A stretch of DNA of 64,000 nucleotides from Nymphaea colorata. Its lineage: Eukaryota; Streptophyta; Magnoliopsida; Nymphaeales; Nymphaeaceae. Under the pieces are notes generated by a model that had not been told where the DNA came from, did no database searches, and saw only the letters and a program-made list of their open reading frames with translations. The position numbers and the translations under genes are program-made. The first letter of the stretch is position 1. Each line of letters starts with the position of its first letter. The DNA is taken from NCBI RefSeq assembly GCF_008831285.2, contig NC_045151.1, forward strand, positions 2,847,544 to 2,911,543, written 5' to 3'. Shown one piece after another: positions 35,829 through 47,550 of this stretch.

Positions 35829-37048
35829 ATGTATTCTTTCCAACGTGGTGTCACATTCCCTTATGATCACATCCTCTTTGGGGAAGGTCCCAAACGGTCC
35901 ACCTACATTTCTCTTGAGTCTCAACCTTTGGCTCCCGAATGGTATCGGACTTGGCATCCCACCTTCTCTAGGATGTTTCCTTCTTACTTTGAAGAATGTG
36001 GGCTAGAGACAGTGGCAGCTGGAGGAATGCAGTCAGTTAATGGAAATTTGGTACATGCAATCGCTGAGCGTTGGAACCCAAGGACCTCCTCTTTTTGGTT
36101 TCCATGGGGAGAAATGACAATATGACTAGATGAATTTACCGAAATACTAGACCTCCCTACCCCAACTTGTGACCCAAATGATCTATTGGAAAAACAATTC
36201 CTTATGAATCCAACCAAGGTAAATGCAAATGACCTCATTGCTCACTTTACTGGACGGAAAACTTGGCCTTTAGTAGAAAACCATGAAAATCAAAGCATCA
36301 ACATGAAAAATTTGTATGAAGAATTTGGAACCTATGTTGAACCTTCTACCCTACCTCGAAAAGCCATAGGAAGAATTAAACATTGTATGATGCTCTGCAC
36401 AGTAGGAGTGACCATTTTTACCAATGGAAGTGACCTTTTAGATGTCCGTATTGCCCAACTTTTTCGAGTATGGGGCATAGAGGGACCCGACACTTGTCAG
36501 TAGCAATGACAGCTTTAGCCTTCCTTTACCGAGGACTCACTCGCTTTACCATTGGAGATATCGACTTCATAGAAGGATGCACATATGCTTTACAATTGTG
36601 GTTCCTCAAGCATGCGGGACCCCAAGCCAATCTATTCAGAAACACTGATGGATCATTAACAACCTTGGAGCAATACCGTCGTTTGATCGAGCAATTGAAT
36701 GAAGGAGAGATCATTTGGGATTATTGTGATCGTCGGCAGAGCCTACCTCGATACACTCACCATCATCATGGGCGTACCACACTCTTGGGCCCTTACTTCA
36801 TAGTTGATTATTGTGCTGATAGATGTATGAGACAGTTCTCTCAAAGGCATAAGATGGTCTCTGTGCATGCACCAATTGGAGCTATTCCAGAATTTGACCT
36901 TAGTTCTCCTCAATGGACGGCATTGTTTGCAGTAGCTCGACAAGAATGGAAGACACAAATATCATACACTTGGTTCATAGGCCCAGTGGTGAAGAAGGAA
37001 TATGCTGAGTGGTGGGATGCCAACCGACCACCATCCATCCTTCCCTAA
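35829..37048 (+). pseudogene. Ogre ORF1, plant mobile domain protein, disrupted
   Basis: The segment LVHAIAERWNPRTSSFWFPWGEMTI is typical of the plant mobile domain (PMD), which in genes and transposons has the pattern ALVERW...H/FxxPxGEMTITLxDV. ORF1 upstream of gag is a mark of Ogre elements; its role is unknown. The first part (35829-36503) is one frame broken by a TGA at 36123-36125 right after GEMTI. A frameshift near 36480-36500 then moves the frame to 36470-37048, which ends RPPSILP. This part of the assembly has no second copy to check against, so whether the breaks are real is open. Confidence 0.7.
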
Positions 37049-37185
37049 AAGTTTTATGTTGTCAACTTTGTATTCCTTCTGTCGTTGTCATCTTTATTAG
37101 TGTCTATGGATGTAACTTTTAAAACTTGTAATGCAATATGAACCTTCATTTTGTCATCATTTCCATCCAATAACTCTATTTTCTT

Positions 37186-39978
37186 ATGTCATATGGTGAA
37201 TACTTGAAAGCCAACAAGATGGTTGAAACTAGATCGCAAGCTAAGCAGACTCCTCAAAACGAGGCTTCATCCTCTGAACTCCGTCCAGAAACACTTGGCC
37301 TCCCAGCAATCGAGCCAGAAGCTTACTATATGTTCCGTTTGTTCATGGAGCGATTTATGAAGGAGCAAGAAGAGCAAAAGGCTTTGATGGTTACTCCAGA
37401 GACGGATAATGAAAAGACTGCCAAGCAGAAAAGAAAGAAGAAAAACAAGTCTTTTGTTGAGGATGAAGACTATTTGAGTTCAGATTCGACAACTAGTAAG
37501 GAAGAAAAACCCGAACTGTCTTCTCTCAAAAAGAAAAAGACAACAAAGAAAAATAAAAAGGGAAAAGATGTTATGATAGAAAACAGCTCACCCAGTCCTA
37601 TCACCACTGAAAGTTCGGAAGAGAAGCCCAAAAGGAAGAGAAAACCTACTAAGAAAGTAAAAAAGACAAAGAAATACATCACTAGCAGCAGCTCAGACAG
37701 TGAGAGTTCTGAAGAAAAAGTAAAGGAGATCAAGGGCAAAAAGAAAAAGACCAGGCCAGAATTGGTCGAATCAAGTGATGATGAAAGTCCGACTAAGCGC
37801 AGATTCTACGAAATGGAGAAAAGAATGAACAATCTTGAGCTTAGGGGGGAGGGGAAACGTTCATACTCATGTGAGGACTACTACCTTGGCATTGAAGGAG
37901 ACGAAGACGTGAAAGGCTTGCCCAGAGAATTCATCAGATATGATGGAACCACCTGTCCACACGTTCATCTTTCAACCTTTTTCAATGATTGCTACAAAAT
38001 TCGGACAAATAACAGAGCTTTGTTCCGATATTTTCCAAGAAGTCTTGAAGGCATTGCCGCACAATGGTATAAAGAAAATATCAATCCAATCGAGCTGAAA
38101 GAGTTTGACAAGTTGATTAACATGTTTGTTGAAAGATTTGAACAAAATGCTCCCATGGCTCCAACCCTCAGTACCATTTGCAGTCTTCGTCAGAAACAGG
38201 GAGAAAAGGCTCGAGAATTCATCCGAAAATGGAGAATGCAATGCAATAAGATGAAGGAGCCCATTTCTGAGACACAAGCCTTGTCACTCATTAGGAAAAA
38301 TCTTGCCCAACCCTTGAAAAGTCTCATCCGCAATGCCCCGATCAAAACCTTTGCTGAGTTAATTGAACAAGCAAACTCGATAGAAGAAGGGATTGAGGAA
38401 GGAGATTTTGATGGAATTATTGCTCCTAAGTACAAAGAAGATGGAAAGAAAGGAGGAAGGACACAACTGCCTGCACAATTCATAGCCAATGCTGGCATTA
38501 GAAAGGACCATGATAATAACTATACGCATGACAAGGGAGTCAGTTTCAAGAAGAACACACAGTTTCTCAAAGGCGACGATGAAAGGAAGAACAAACACCC
38601 AGGTTGGAGCTACGACCGAAAATTCACTCCTCTGAGCCAGTCTCGGGAGAAGATCCTGGAATACCTTCTCGCCAAAGGAACTATCGTCTTGCCAAAAGTG
38701 TCAGAGCCTCCGAAAATGATGGGAGGAAATAAAGAAAAACTGTGCAAGTTTCATCGTACCCCTGGTCATGACACTGAGGATTGTTTTGTTCTCAAAAATA
38801 TTATTCAAGACTTCATCAACAAAGATCTCAAGATTTGTGATGATAGTACCCCTGAGATACTAAGGAATCCATTCCCTGACCACGGAAAGGCGGTAGTAGC
38901 CATGATCACTACAGTCACTCCACTTCCGTACCATCCACAAGAGCACATTCGACCTTATATTGGGAGCAGCTCACACAAAATCATGGTGGTAGACCAAGGT
39001 AAGGAACCTCTAGATTTCATTGCTATGATGAAAGGCAGGATAGAAAGTTTGCCCAAGAAACTTCCTATGATTCCAAAGACTTTTATCTTACAAGGCGACG
39101 AATCATCAAATGACTCCTCAGATGAAGATCCATGCTATTTGGACGTTCTCCCCTTGGAAGAGCGTATGGATGAGGGAAACTCGATTCAAGCTTCTAAAAA
39201 TCAGTCAATTACCTTCTCAGAAAAAGACCTCTCAAAATGGGGATATTTCCATGAAGATGCTGTTTACATCGTTGTTCAGGTCAATGGGATGACGGTGCCA
39301 CATGTTTTGATTGATGGAGGAAGTGGTTTGAATATTTGTCCTGATCTCACGGCTAAAACATTGGGGTTTCGTGAAAACGAATATCGTTCTGATAATACCA
39401 AGATCTACGGATACGATGGCCGAGGCATGAACAGCAAAGGTACCCTTGACATGAATGTGATCATTGAAAATACTAGCCATTGCATTATATTTCATGTGGT
39501 AGACGTACCACCATCATACAACCTGCTTTTGGGACGACCTTGGATCCATCAAGTACGAGCGATCCCATCCACTCTTCATCAATGCCTAAAATGGAATTTT
39601 GGTCCATCAGTCATCACTGTCCGTGCTGAGGATCTGGTCAAGAGGTTGATGCAACCTATGCTCCCTAGGCCAATTGATCCGGTAGATGTACCGAGCATAA
39701 GAACAACAAAGGACAGACCATTGGAAGAATGGATGCAGAACATGGAGATAGAGGAACCATCCGGGAATGCTTATGCTATTTCAAGCAATCGTGCAAGTTA
39801 CCAAGAACACCTATTGTATGTTCATTTCATGAAAAACCCCAAGGGTTTTCAGTTGCTTCTGAAAGGTGGCTACCGTCCATTCACTGGCCTTGGGAAAAAT
39901 GAAGATGGCATCTTGCAACCAATTAGCATATCTTTTCAGATGAACATGAGAGGACTGGGATATCATGAAGGAATTTGA
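37186..39978 (+). CDS. Ogre Gag-protease polyprotein (copy 1, intact)
   Basis: 930 codons. The first ATG is taken; an ATG at 37219 (MVETRSQAKQ) is the more likely start by gag convention. In order: a Lys/Ser/Glu-rich arm (about 75-200); the retrotransposon Gag domain (about 250-400, with FIRYDGTTCPHVHL and AAQWYKENI); a CKFHRTPGHDTEDC zinc-knuckle variant (about 520); an aspartic protease core VLIDGGSGLNICP (about 705); and a G-patch-like stretch GGYRPFTGLGKNEDGIL near the C-terminus (about 885-903). Gag forms the particle and the protease processes it. The frame ends 198 bp before the pol exon-like start at 40177. The same protein is seen in part in copy 2. Confidence 0.85.
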   Translation: MSYGEYLKANKMVETRSQAKQTPQNEASSSELRPETLGLPAIEPEAYYMFRLFMERFMKEQEEQKALMVTPETDNEKTAKQKRKKKNKSFVEDEDYLSSDSTTSKEEKPELSSLKKKKTTKKNKKGKDVMIENSSPSPITTESSEEKPKRKRKPTKKVKKTKKYITSSSSDSESSEEKVKEIKGKKKKTRPELVESSDDESPTKRRFYEMEKRMNNLELRGEGKRSYSCEDYYLGIEGDEDVKGLPREFIRYDGTTCPHVHLSTFFNDCYKIRTNNRALFRYFPRSLEGIAAQWYKENINPIELKEFDKLINMFVERFEQNAPMAPTLSTICSLRQKQGEKAREFIRKWRMQCNKMKEPISETQALSLIRKNLAQPLKSLIRNAPIKTFAELIEQANSIEEGIEEGDFDGIIAPKYKEDGKKGGRTQLPAQFIANAGIRKDHDNNYTHDKGVSFKKNTQFLKGDDERKNKHPGWSYDRKFTPLSQSREKILEYLLAKGTIVLPKVSEPPKMMGGNKEKLCKFHRTPGHDTEDCFVLKNIIQDFINKDLKICDDSTPEILRNPFPDHGKAVVAMITTVTPLPYHPQEHIRPYIGSSSHKIMVVDQGKEPLDFIAMMKGRIESLPKKLPMIPKTFILQGDESSNDSSDEDPCYLDVLPLEERMDEGNSIQASKNQSITFSEKDLSKWGYFHEDAVYIVVQVNGMTVPHVLIDGGSGLNICPDLTAKTLGFRENEYRSDNTKIYGYDGRGMNSKGTLDMNVIIENTSHCIIFHVVDVPPSYNLLLGRPWIHQVRAIPSTLHQCLKWNFGPSVITVRAEDLVKRLMQPMLPRPIDPVDVPSIRTTKDRPLEEWMQNMEIEEPSGNAYAISSNRASYQEHLLYVHFMKNPKGFQLLLKGGYRPFTGLGKNEDGILQPISISFQMNMRGLGYHEGI

Positions 39979-40176
39979 AGAAGATCTTGGGGGCTGATAG
40001 TATTCACTTTTGTTTCAAAATCCTCCCATGAATTTTGTAATTTTGAACATCTTTTTGTCTCGTCTCATGAGAGAACCCATTCTATGAACTAAGAACTTTT
40101 TTTTTATATATATGCAAATGCAAGTAATTTTTTTGTTGTCAATTTCGTCCAACTCTTTCCTTTATCCTCTTTACAG
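39979..40176 (+). other. gag-pro/pol spacer with splice-acceptor-like end
   Basis: A T-rich spacer ends TCCTTTATCCTCTTTACAG at 40176, a strong plant 3' splice site, just before the pol reading frame. Ogre elements are known to splice an intron between protease and RT. A GTATGT donor candidate lies at 39816 inside the end of gag-pro. See the matching region at 47355-47550. Confidence 0.45.
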
Positions 40177-43100
40177 GATGTCGGAACTCAATATGTCTCA
40201 GTTTATTCTTTTTCCACGAAAGTCCCCCAGAAAGCATTTATCGAACAAGCAGTCGGTGAAATGGAACCTATGGCAATACCCGAGTCAGAATTACCAGAAT
40301 TCACTCAGATTCAGAAACAAGAGCATCCCTCATATTTGGTGAATGATCCAATTGAAGAAATTAATATTGGAACCAGTGAAGATCCTAAAATTCTTCAAAT
40401 TGGCACTAGTTTGTCAGCGAATGAGAAGAAAAGATTGGTGAACTTTCTTATAAGTAACCAAGAAGCTTTTGCTTGGACTTATGAAGATATGCCAGGCTTA
40501 GACCCCCAATTGGTTGAACATCGTTTGCCCTTAAATCCTAATTGCAAGCCGATTAAGCAAAAATTGCGCAAGCTTGACCCTCGACTAGAAGGCCCTGTAA
40601 AAGAAGGACTAGAGGACTTGCTAAAGGCAAAATTCATTCGTGCCATCGATTACCCGAATGGTTGGCGAACATCGTGGTGGTCCCCAAGAAAAATGGCAAA
40701 GTTAGGTTGTGCATCGACTTTCGAGACTTGAACAAAGCCACACCGAAGGATGATTATCCTCTTCCAAATATTGATCTATTGGTAGACAGTACTGCAGGCC
40801 ATGCAATGTTTTCTTTCATGGATGGATATTCGGGATATAATCAAATCAAATTAGCAGTCAAAGATCAACCTAAGACCGCTTTTACTACACCATGGGGTAC
40901 TTTTTGTTACACGGTAATGCCATTTGGGTTGAAGAATGCTGGAGCAACCTATCAAAGAGCCATGGCCGCCATCTTCCATGACCAGATGCATAAAATCATG
41001 GATGCATATATCGATGACATATTGATCAAATCCAAGACAAGAGAAGATCACATTGAAACTCTTGCCCAAGTATTCGAGAGGCTTTTACAGTACAAGCTTC
41101 GCCTGAATCCTCAAAAATGTGTGTTTGGGGTTGAGTCAGGCAAACTGTTGGGTTTCATGGTCAGTAAGAAGGGAATTGAAATGGATCTTACAAAAGCCAA
41201 GGCAATAATCGATATGCCACCACCTACCAATATCAAGGAGTTGCGAAGCTTGCAAGGACGAATCCAATCTATCAGACGATTCATTTCCAATCTGGCCATG
41301 AGATGCGAGCCATTCAACCAGCTACTGAGGAAAGGTGTCAAGTTTGAATGGGGTTTTGAATGCCAACAGTCATTCGAAAGGATCAAGAAATACCTTCTAA
41401 ATCCACCAATTCCAAAACCACCAACGTTGGGAAGACCACTGCTACTTTACATCACAGTGAATGAGTCAGCATGTGGCGGCTTTTTGGCACAATATGAGGA
41501 AGGAAGTCGCATCGAATATGCAATCTATTACATTAGCAAGACTTTTGTTCAGTACGAAAAGAAGTACTCTCCAATAGAGAAAACTTGTCTGGCATTGGTT
41601 TGGATGTGTCAGAAGTTGAGACATTACTTATTGGCTTGTGAGGTCAAGATACTCTCCAAACTAAATCCTCTCAAGTACATCTTGGAACAACCATTCCTTA
41701 ATGGGCGTATCGCAAAATGGTAAGTTCTGTTGATGCAATATGATCTTGAATATGTGTCTCAAAAGTCAATCAAAGGACAAACAATTGCGGATCAGTTAGC
41801 AGACTTCCCTCAGTACGAAGAAATCAGAACAAATGATGAGTTTCCAGATGAACATGTACTAAGATTGGAAACGGTTTCGACATGGAAGATGTACTTTGAC
41901 GGGTCCAGAAATGTGATGGGAGCAGGCATAGGCATCTTACTCATCACTCCAGAATGCGAAATGATCCCGTACTCTTTGAAACTTGATTTTCCATGTACCC
42001 ATAACATGGCTGAATATGAAGCCCTCATACAAGGACTTCGTTCTTTATTGAGTTTTCAAGTGAAAAGAGTGCATGCCTTCGGCGACTCTCAGCTTATTAT
42101 AAACCAAGTGAATGGAGAATGGCAAGTCAAAGATGAAAAGTTGGTGCCATATCAAGAAATTGCTACCTCCTTAATCTGTCAATTCGAAGAAGTACAATTG
42201 GCTCACGTAAAGAGAGAAGGTAACCCTATTGCGGATGGCCTCGCGAGCTTAGGATCAACCATCACTTTTCGAACCAATGAAGCAATCCGCTCTTTTGAGA
42301 TTGGAAGATTAGAACACCCTGCTTTTGAAACGATGGCGCATGTTCATCATATCCAAGGGGGGATACGCCTTGGTACCATGACATCAAAAGGTATATTGAA
42401 AGCGGAGAATTCCCGACTGAAATGTCTAAAAATGAACAAAAAGCAATACAACGTATGTCAGCAAGGTACTTTATCCTAGCAGGGGTATTATACAGACGTG
42501 GATTTAGCACTGAATACTCTCGATGCCTTGATGAAGATGAGGCAAAGAAAGTAATCGAAGAATCACATCGAGGAGATTGTGGAGGCCATGTTGGTTACCA
42601 AACCCTCACCAAACAAATAATTCGAGCAGGGTATTATTGGCCTACCATGCAAAAGATTGTCACCAATTTGTCAAAAGATGCAAAGAATGTCAACTGCATG
42701 CTCCAGTAATTCATGCCCCAGCATCTCACTTGCATTCTGTGACATCTCCTTGGCCGTTTTCAATGTGGGCCTTTGACGTAGTCGGACCGATATCCCCTGC
42801 AGCTTCTAACGGCCATAAGTATTTTCTTGCTGCAACAGATTATTTTACCAAGTGGGTAGAAGTCGTCACACTTAGAACGGTGGAAGGACGTCATGTAGTG
42901 TCCTTCATTCACAAAAATCTTCTTTGCAGATTTGGAGTCCCTCATGATATAGTATCAGACAATGGGACTCATTTCAAGAATGAAAAGATGAGGCAGTTGT
43001 GCAGCAAATACCACATCACGCACATTTTTCAGCTCCTTATTACCCCAAGGCAATGGACAAGCAGAGGCTACCAACAAGATCCTGATCCGCATCTTGGAAC

Positions 43101-43612
43101 GGACAGTAGAAACAGGAAGAGATTGGCATGAAAAGATGCACAACGCTCTATGGCATATCGCACCACTATGAGAACTCCAACAAATGCCACTCCAGTAGAG
43201 CTAGTCTATGGAACAGAAGTGGTTCTACCATTACATGTGTTGAAACCTGCTTTGAAGTTCGCTTCTCTCATAGAGCTCCCTCTTACTCAATATCAACAAA
43301 AAGGCTAATGCAACTCGATTTGCTAGAAGAAAAGAGGCTAAAAGCGGCTGAACATGCTGAAGCTTATCGCCAAAGGGTAGCCAGACAATTTGCCAAGTCA
43401 GTTATCGAGAGACGGTTCAAAGTGAATGATTCGGTCCTACGATCTGCAGTGTACCTGAGAGGACGACCACGAGGCAAGTGGGCACCAAATTGGGAAGGCC
43501 CATATGTCATTAAGGAAGTTTTGCCCCACAATTCATACCGACTAATTGATGCTGATGGGGTGGAATTTGCCGATCCTGTTAATGCCCTTCACCTCAAGAA
43601 TTTTATGCCTAG
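40177..43612 (+). pseudogene. Ogre pol (RT, RNase H, archaeal-type RNase H, integrase), copy 1, frameshifted
   Basis: Same content as copy 2 (47551-50995): RT with the YIDD catalytic motif, connection and RNase H, second RNase H, and HHCC/DDE integrase. Relative to copy 2 it has a series of one-base losses, most in homopolymers, near 40654, 42360, 42650, 43022-43050, 43150, 43303 and 43600, denser towards the N gap. It also shares the TAA at about 41721 after GRIAKW. The pattern is that of uncorrected long-read consensus near a contig end, so these breaks may not exist in the plant. Confidence 0.8.
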
Positions 43613-43738
43613 TTCTCTTGTATTCATTTTCCAATCAATGTCAAACATTTGTGTTTCCACATCGACTATTCAATCTAGATTCTTCCCAGTTGTAAAACAT
43701 GACAATTACACTGGGGCATTTTTTATTTTTATCGTTCA

Positions 43739-44040
43739 GGGCTTGAGAGCAACCCGTGCAGGTAAAGGGTTAAACCCGCAATATGAGGGCAACCCATGCA
43801 GGCAAGAGGTTAAACCTGCAATGCTAGCCAAAGCAACCCATGCAGGCAAAGGGGTTAAACCTGTGCTACAAGCCAAGCAACCCACACAGTTAAAGGGTTT
43901 CAACTTGTGATGCAAGTCAAGGCAACCCATTCAGGGGGGTTAATCCTGAATTTGAAATCGGCAAACCCATGCAGGTAAGGGGTTAACCTGCAATTTAAGC
44001 TCAAACAACCCATTCAGTAAGGGGTAAAGCCTGAAACATC
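43739..44040 (+). repeat. tandem repeats after pol, copy 1
   Basis: About seven or eight units of 35-45 bp built on GCAACCCATGCAGG, AAGGGTTAAACC, TGCAA. Found again at 51119-51420. They lie between pol and the purine tract and code for nothing recognisable. Confidence 0.8.
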
Positions 44041-44113
44041 TCTATGAAATATCTTGCTTGAAAAATTTGTGGCATTTATCTTTGTCACTAAGCACGGCTA
44101 ACACCGGCTTATT

Positions 44114-44129
44114 AACAAAGAGGGGCATC
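44114..44129 (+). other. polypurine tract, copy 1
   Basis: AACAAAGAGGGGC, then ATC, immediately before an LTR start (44130). This is the second-strand primer of reverse transcription. Confidence 0.7.
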
Positions 44130-45068
44130 TGTAATCACCCCAAATTTTTCTAAAGGACTATGATGTTTTATCCAAGTGCGAAATTCAAATTTAGGCACAA
44201 GATTTCCAAAATACTACTCTCAGATCCAAATTAAATCCAAAATAGAACTCTCAGATCCAAATTAAATCCAAAATACTACTTTTAGATCCAAAACCCAAGT
44301 TCAGATCCAAATCAATCATTTAAGACGATTTGCCCCTCCTTTTGACCAAAAACCTTCTTTTAGAGGGTGATTTTAGTCTTTTTAAACAAGACCGATTTGC
44401 CCCTCCTTTTGACAAAAAACCTTTTTTAGAGGGTGATTTTAGTCTTTTTTAAACAAGACCGATTTGCCCTCCTTTTGACCAAAAAACCTTCTTTAGAGGG
44501 TGATTTTAGTCTTTTTTTTAAACAAGACCGATTTGCCCCTTTTGACCAAAAAAACCTCTTTAGAGGGTGATTTTAGTCTTTTTCAAACAAGACCGATTTG
44601 CCCTCCTTTTGACCAAAAAACCTTCTTTTAGAGGGTGATTTTAGTCTTTTTTCACAAGACCATTTGCCCTTCCTTTTGGCCAAAAAAATCTCTTTTTGGA
44701 GGTGATTTTAGTCTTTTTAGGTCAAAAAATTCAAATTTTGGGTTTTGGCTCCAAAATCCTCTATAAATACCCCCATATCCCCCTCTTGGGCAAGATTGGT
44801 CCTTGGGAGAAACTCTAGTGTATTCTCACTTGAAGACTTAGAGTTTCTCTTGAGCTCTCTCCTCTCTCCCTCTTCCTCTTTTTTCCTTTCCTCCAACTTA
44901 GAGCAAGCACTTTTGGAGCTTCATTCAAAAGGGATCTTCAAGTGAAGGTGTTCATCTTCCTTAAGTCATTTCCTATTAGAGGTATGTAATCTTCATCTCT
45001 CTCATTTCTCTCTTCTTTCTTTCATTAATGTTCTTATTATTATGTTATTTCTTTCTCTTAAACATAGT
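44130..45068 (+). repeat. truncated LTR (middle copy) ending at the assembly gap
   Basis: It matches the first 940 bp or so of the other LTRs with many small deletions. It shares some substitutions with the 3' LTR (AGCAAGCAC, TAGGTC) and some with the 5' LTR (CCCAAG, CTCCAAC, GAAGGTG), and has six minisatellite units like the 3' LTR. It runs straight into the Ns. Confidence 0.85.
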
Positions 45069-45168
45069 NNNNNNNNNNNNNNNNNNNNNNNNNNNNNNNN
45101 NNNNNNNNNNNNNNNNNNNNNNNNNNNNNNNNNNNNNNNNNNNNNNNNNNNNNNNNNNNNNNNNNNNN
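45069..45168. other. assembly gap of 100 Ns
   Basis: Exactly 100 Ns, the usual placeholder for a gap of unknown size. The left side is inside an LTR and the right side starts inside gag at the position equal to 37787, so the flanks are not collinear neighbours in an intact element. Confidence 0.98.
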
Positions 45169-47354
45169 AGTCCGACTAAGCGCAGATTCTACGAAATGGA
45201 GAAAAGAATGAACAATCTTGAGCTTAGGGGGGAGGGGAAACGTTCATACTCATGTGAGGACTACTACCTTGGCATTGAAGGGACGAAGACTGAAAGGCTT
45301 GCCCAGAGAATTCATCAGATATGATGGAACCACCTGTCCACACGTTCATCTTTCAACCTTTTTCAATGATTGCTACAAAATTCGGACAAATAACAGAGCT
45401 TTGTTCCGATATTTTCCAAGAAGTTTGAAGGCATTGCCGCACAATGGTATAAAGAAAATATCAATCCAATCGAGCTGAAAGAGTTGACAAGTGATTAACA
45501 TGTTTGTTGAAAGATTTGAACAAAATGCTCCCATGGCTCCAACCCTCAGTACCATTTGCAGTCTTCGTCAGAAACAGGGAGAAAAGGCTCGAGAATTCAT
45601 CCGAAAATGGAGAATGCAATGCAATAAGATGAAGGAGCCCATTTCTGAGACACAAGCCTTGTCACTCATTAGGAAAAATCTTGCCCAACCCTTGAAAAGT
45701 CTCATCCGCAATGCCCCGATCAAAACCTTTGCTGAGTTAATTGAACAAGCAAACTCGATAGAAGAAGGGATTGAGGAAGGAGATTTTGATGGAATTATTG
45801 CTCCTAAGTACAAAGAAGATGGAAAGAAAGGAGGAAGGACACAACTGCCTGCACAATTCATAGCCAATGCTGGCATTAGAAAGGACCATGATAATAACTA
45901 TACGCATGACAAGGGAGTCAGTTTCAAGAAGAACACACAGTTTCTCAAAGGCGACGATGAAAGGAAGAACAAACACCCAGGTTGGAGCTACGACCGAAAA
46001 TTCACTCCTCTGAGCCAGTCTCGGAGAAGATCCTGGAATACCTTCTCGCCAAAGGAACTATCGTCTTGCCAAAAGTGTCAGAGCCTCCGAAAATGATGGG
46101 AGGAAATAAAGAAAAACTGTGCAAGTTTCATCGTACCCCTGGTCATGACACTGAGGATTGTTTTGTTCTCAAAATATTATTCAAGACTTCATCAACAAAG
46201 ATCTCAAGATTTGTGATGATAGTACCCCTGAGATACTAAGGAATCCATTCCCTGACCACGGAAAGGCGGTAGTAGCCATGATCACTACAGTCACTCCACT
46301 TCCGTACCATCCACAAGAGCACATTCGACCTTATATTGGGAGCAGCTCACACAAAATCATGGTGGTAGACCAAGGTAAGGAACCTCTAGATTTCATTGCT
46401 ATGATGAAAGGCAGGATAGAAAGTTTGCCCAAGAAACTTCCTATGATTCCAAAGACTTTTATCTTACAAGGCGACGAATCATCAAATGACTCCTCAGATG
46501 AAGATCCATGCTATTTGGACGTTCTCCCCTTGGAAGAGCGTATGGATGAGGGAAACTCGATTCAAGCTTCTAAAAATCAGTCAATTACCTTCTCAGAAAA
46601 AGACCTCTCAAAATGGGGATATTTCCATGAAGATGCTGTTTACATCGTTGTTCAGGTCAATGGGATGACGGTGCCACATGTTTTGATTGATGGAGGAAGT
46701 GGTTTGAATATTTGTCCTGATCTCACGGCTAAAACATTGGGGTTTCGTGAAAACGAATATCGTTCTGATAATACCAAGATCTACGGATACGATGGCCGAG
46801 GCATGAACAGCAAAGGTACCCTTGACATGAATGTGATCATTGAAAATACTAGCCATTGCATTATATTTCATGTGGTAGACGTACCACCATCATACAACCT
46901 GCTTTTGGGACGACCTTGGATCCATCAAGTACGAGCGATCCCATCCACTCTTCATCAATGCCTAAAATGGAATTTTGGTCCATCAGTCATCACTGTCCGT
47001 GCTGAGGATCTGGTCAAGAGGTTGATGCAACCTATGCTCCCTAGGCCAATTGATCCGGTAGATGTACCGAGCATAAGAACAACAAAGGACAGACCATTGG
47101 AAGAATGGATGCAGAACATGGAGATAGAGGAACCATCCGGGAATGCTTATGCTATTTCAAGCAATCGTGCAAGTTACCAAGAACACCTATTGTATGTTCA
47201 TTTCATGAAAAACCCCAAGGGTTTTCAGTTGCTTCTGAAAGGTGGCTACCGTCCATTCACTGGCCTTGGGAAAAATGAAGATGGCATCTTGCAACCAATT
47301 AGCATATCTTTTCAGATGAACATGAGAGGACTGGGATATCATGAAGGAATTTGA
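45169..47354 (+). pseudogene. Ogre Gag-protease, copy 2, 5'-truncated at the gap
   Basis: Begins at the equivalent of 37787 and matches copy 1 to the stop codon. Single-base losses relative to copy 1 occur near 45281-45292 (GGGACGAAGACTG), 45425, 45484-45493, 46024 and 46172, again concentrated towards the gap. The 3' part (46158-47354) is open and includes the zinc-knuckle end, the protease DGGSG core and the G-patch-like tail. Confidence 0.85.
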
Positions 47355-47550
47355 AGAAGATCTTGGGGGCTGATAGTATTCACTTTTGTTTCAAAATCCT
47401 CCATGAATTTTGTAATTTTGAACATCTTTTTGTCTCGTCTCATGAGAGAACCCATTCTATGAACTAAGAACTTTTTTTTTATATATATGCAAATGCAAGT
47501 AATTTTTTGTTGTCAATTTCGTCCAACTCTTTCCTTTATCCTCTTTACAG
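47355..47550 (+). other. gag-pro/pol spacer, copy 2
   Basis: Acceptor-like CTCTTTACAG ends at 47550. With the candidate donor GTATGT at 47192, removal of 359 bp would join gag-pro (two bases of a codon left over) to the open pol frame beginning 47552, in phase. This is frame arithmetic only; no transcript evidence is available. Confidence 0.4.

Noticed and set aside
38190-38598. Minus-strand ORFs opposite Ogre gag and pol (for example 38190-38498, 41111-41386, 45568-45976)
   Set aside because: Antisense shadows of the retrotransposon frames, present in both copies only because the sequence is duplicated.
44130-45068. An independent third LTR insertion or solo LTR
   Set aside because: It is preceded by the same purine tract and pol as the 3' LTR and ends at the N gap. 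It is better explained as a contig end of the same element or as part of a tandem array.
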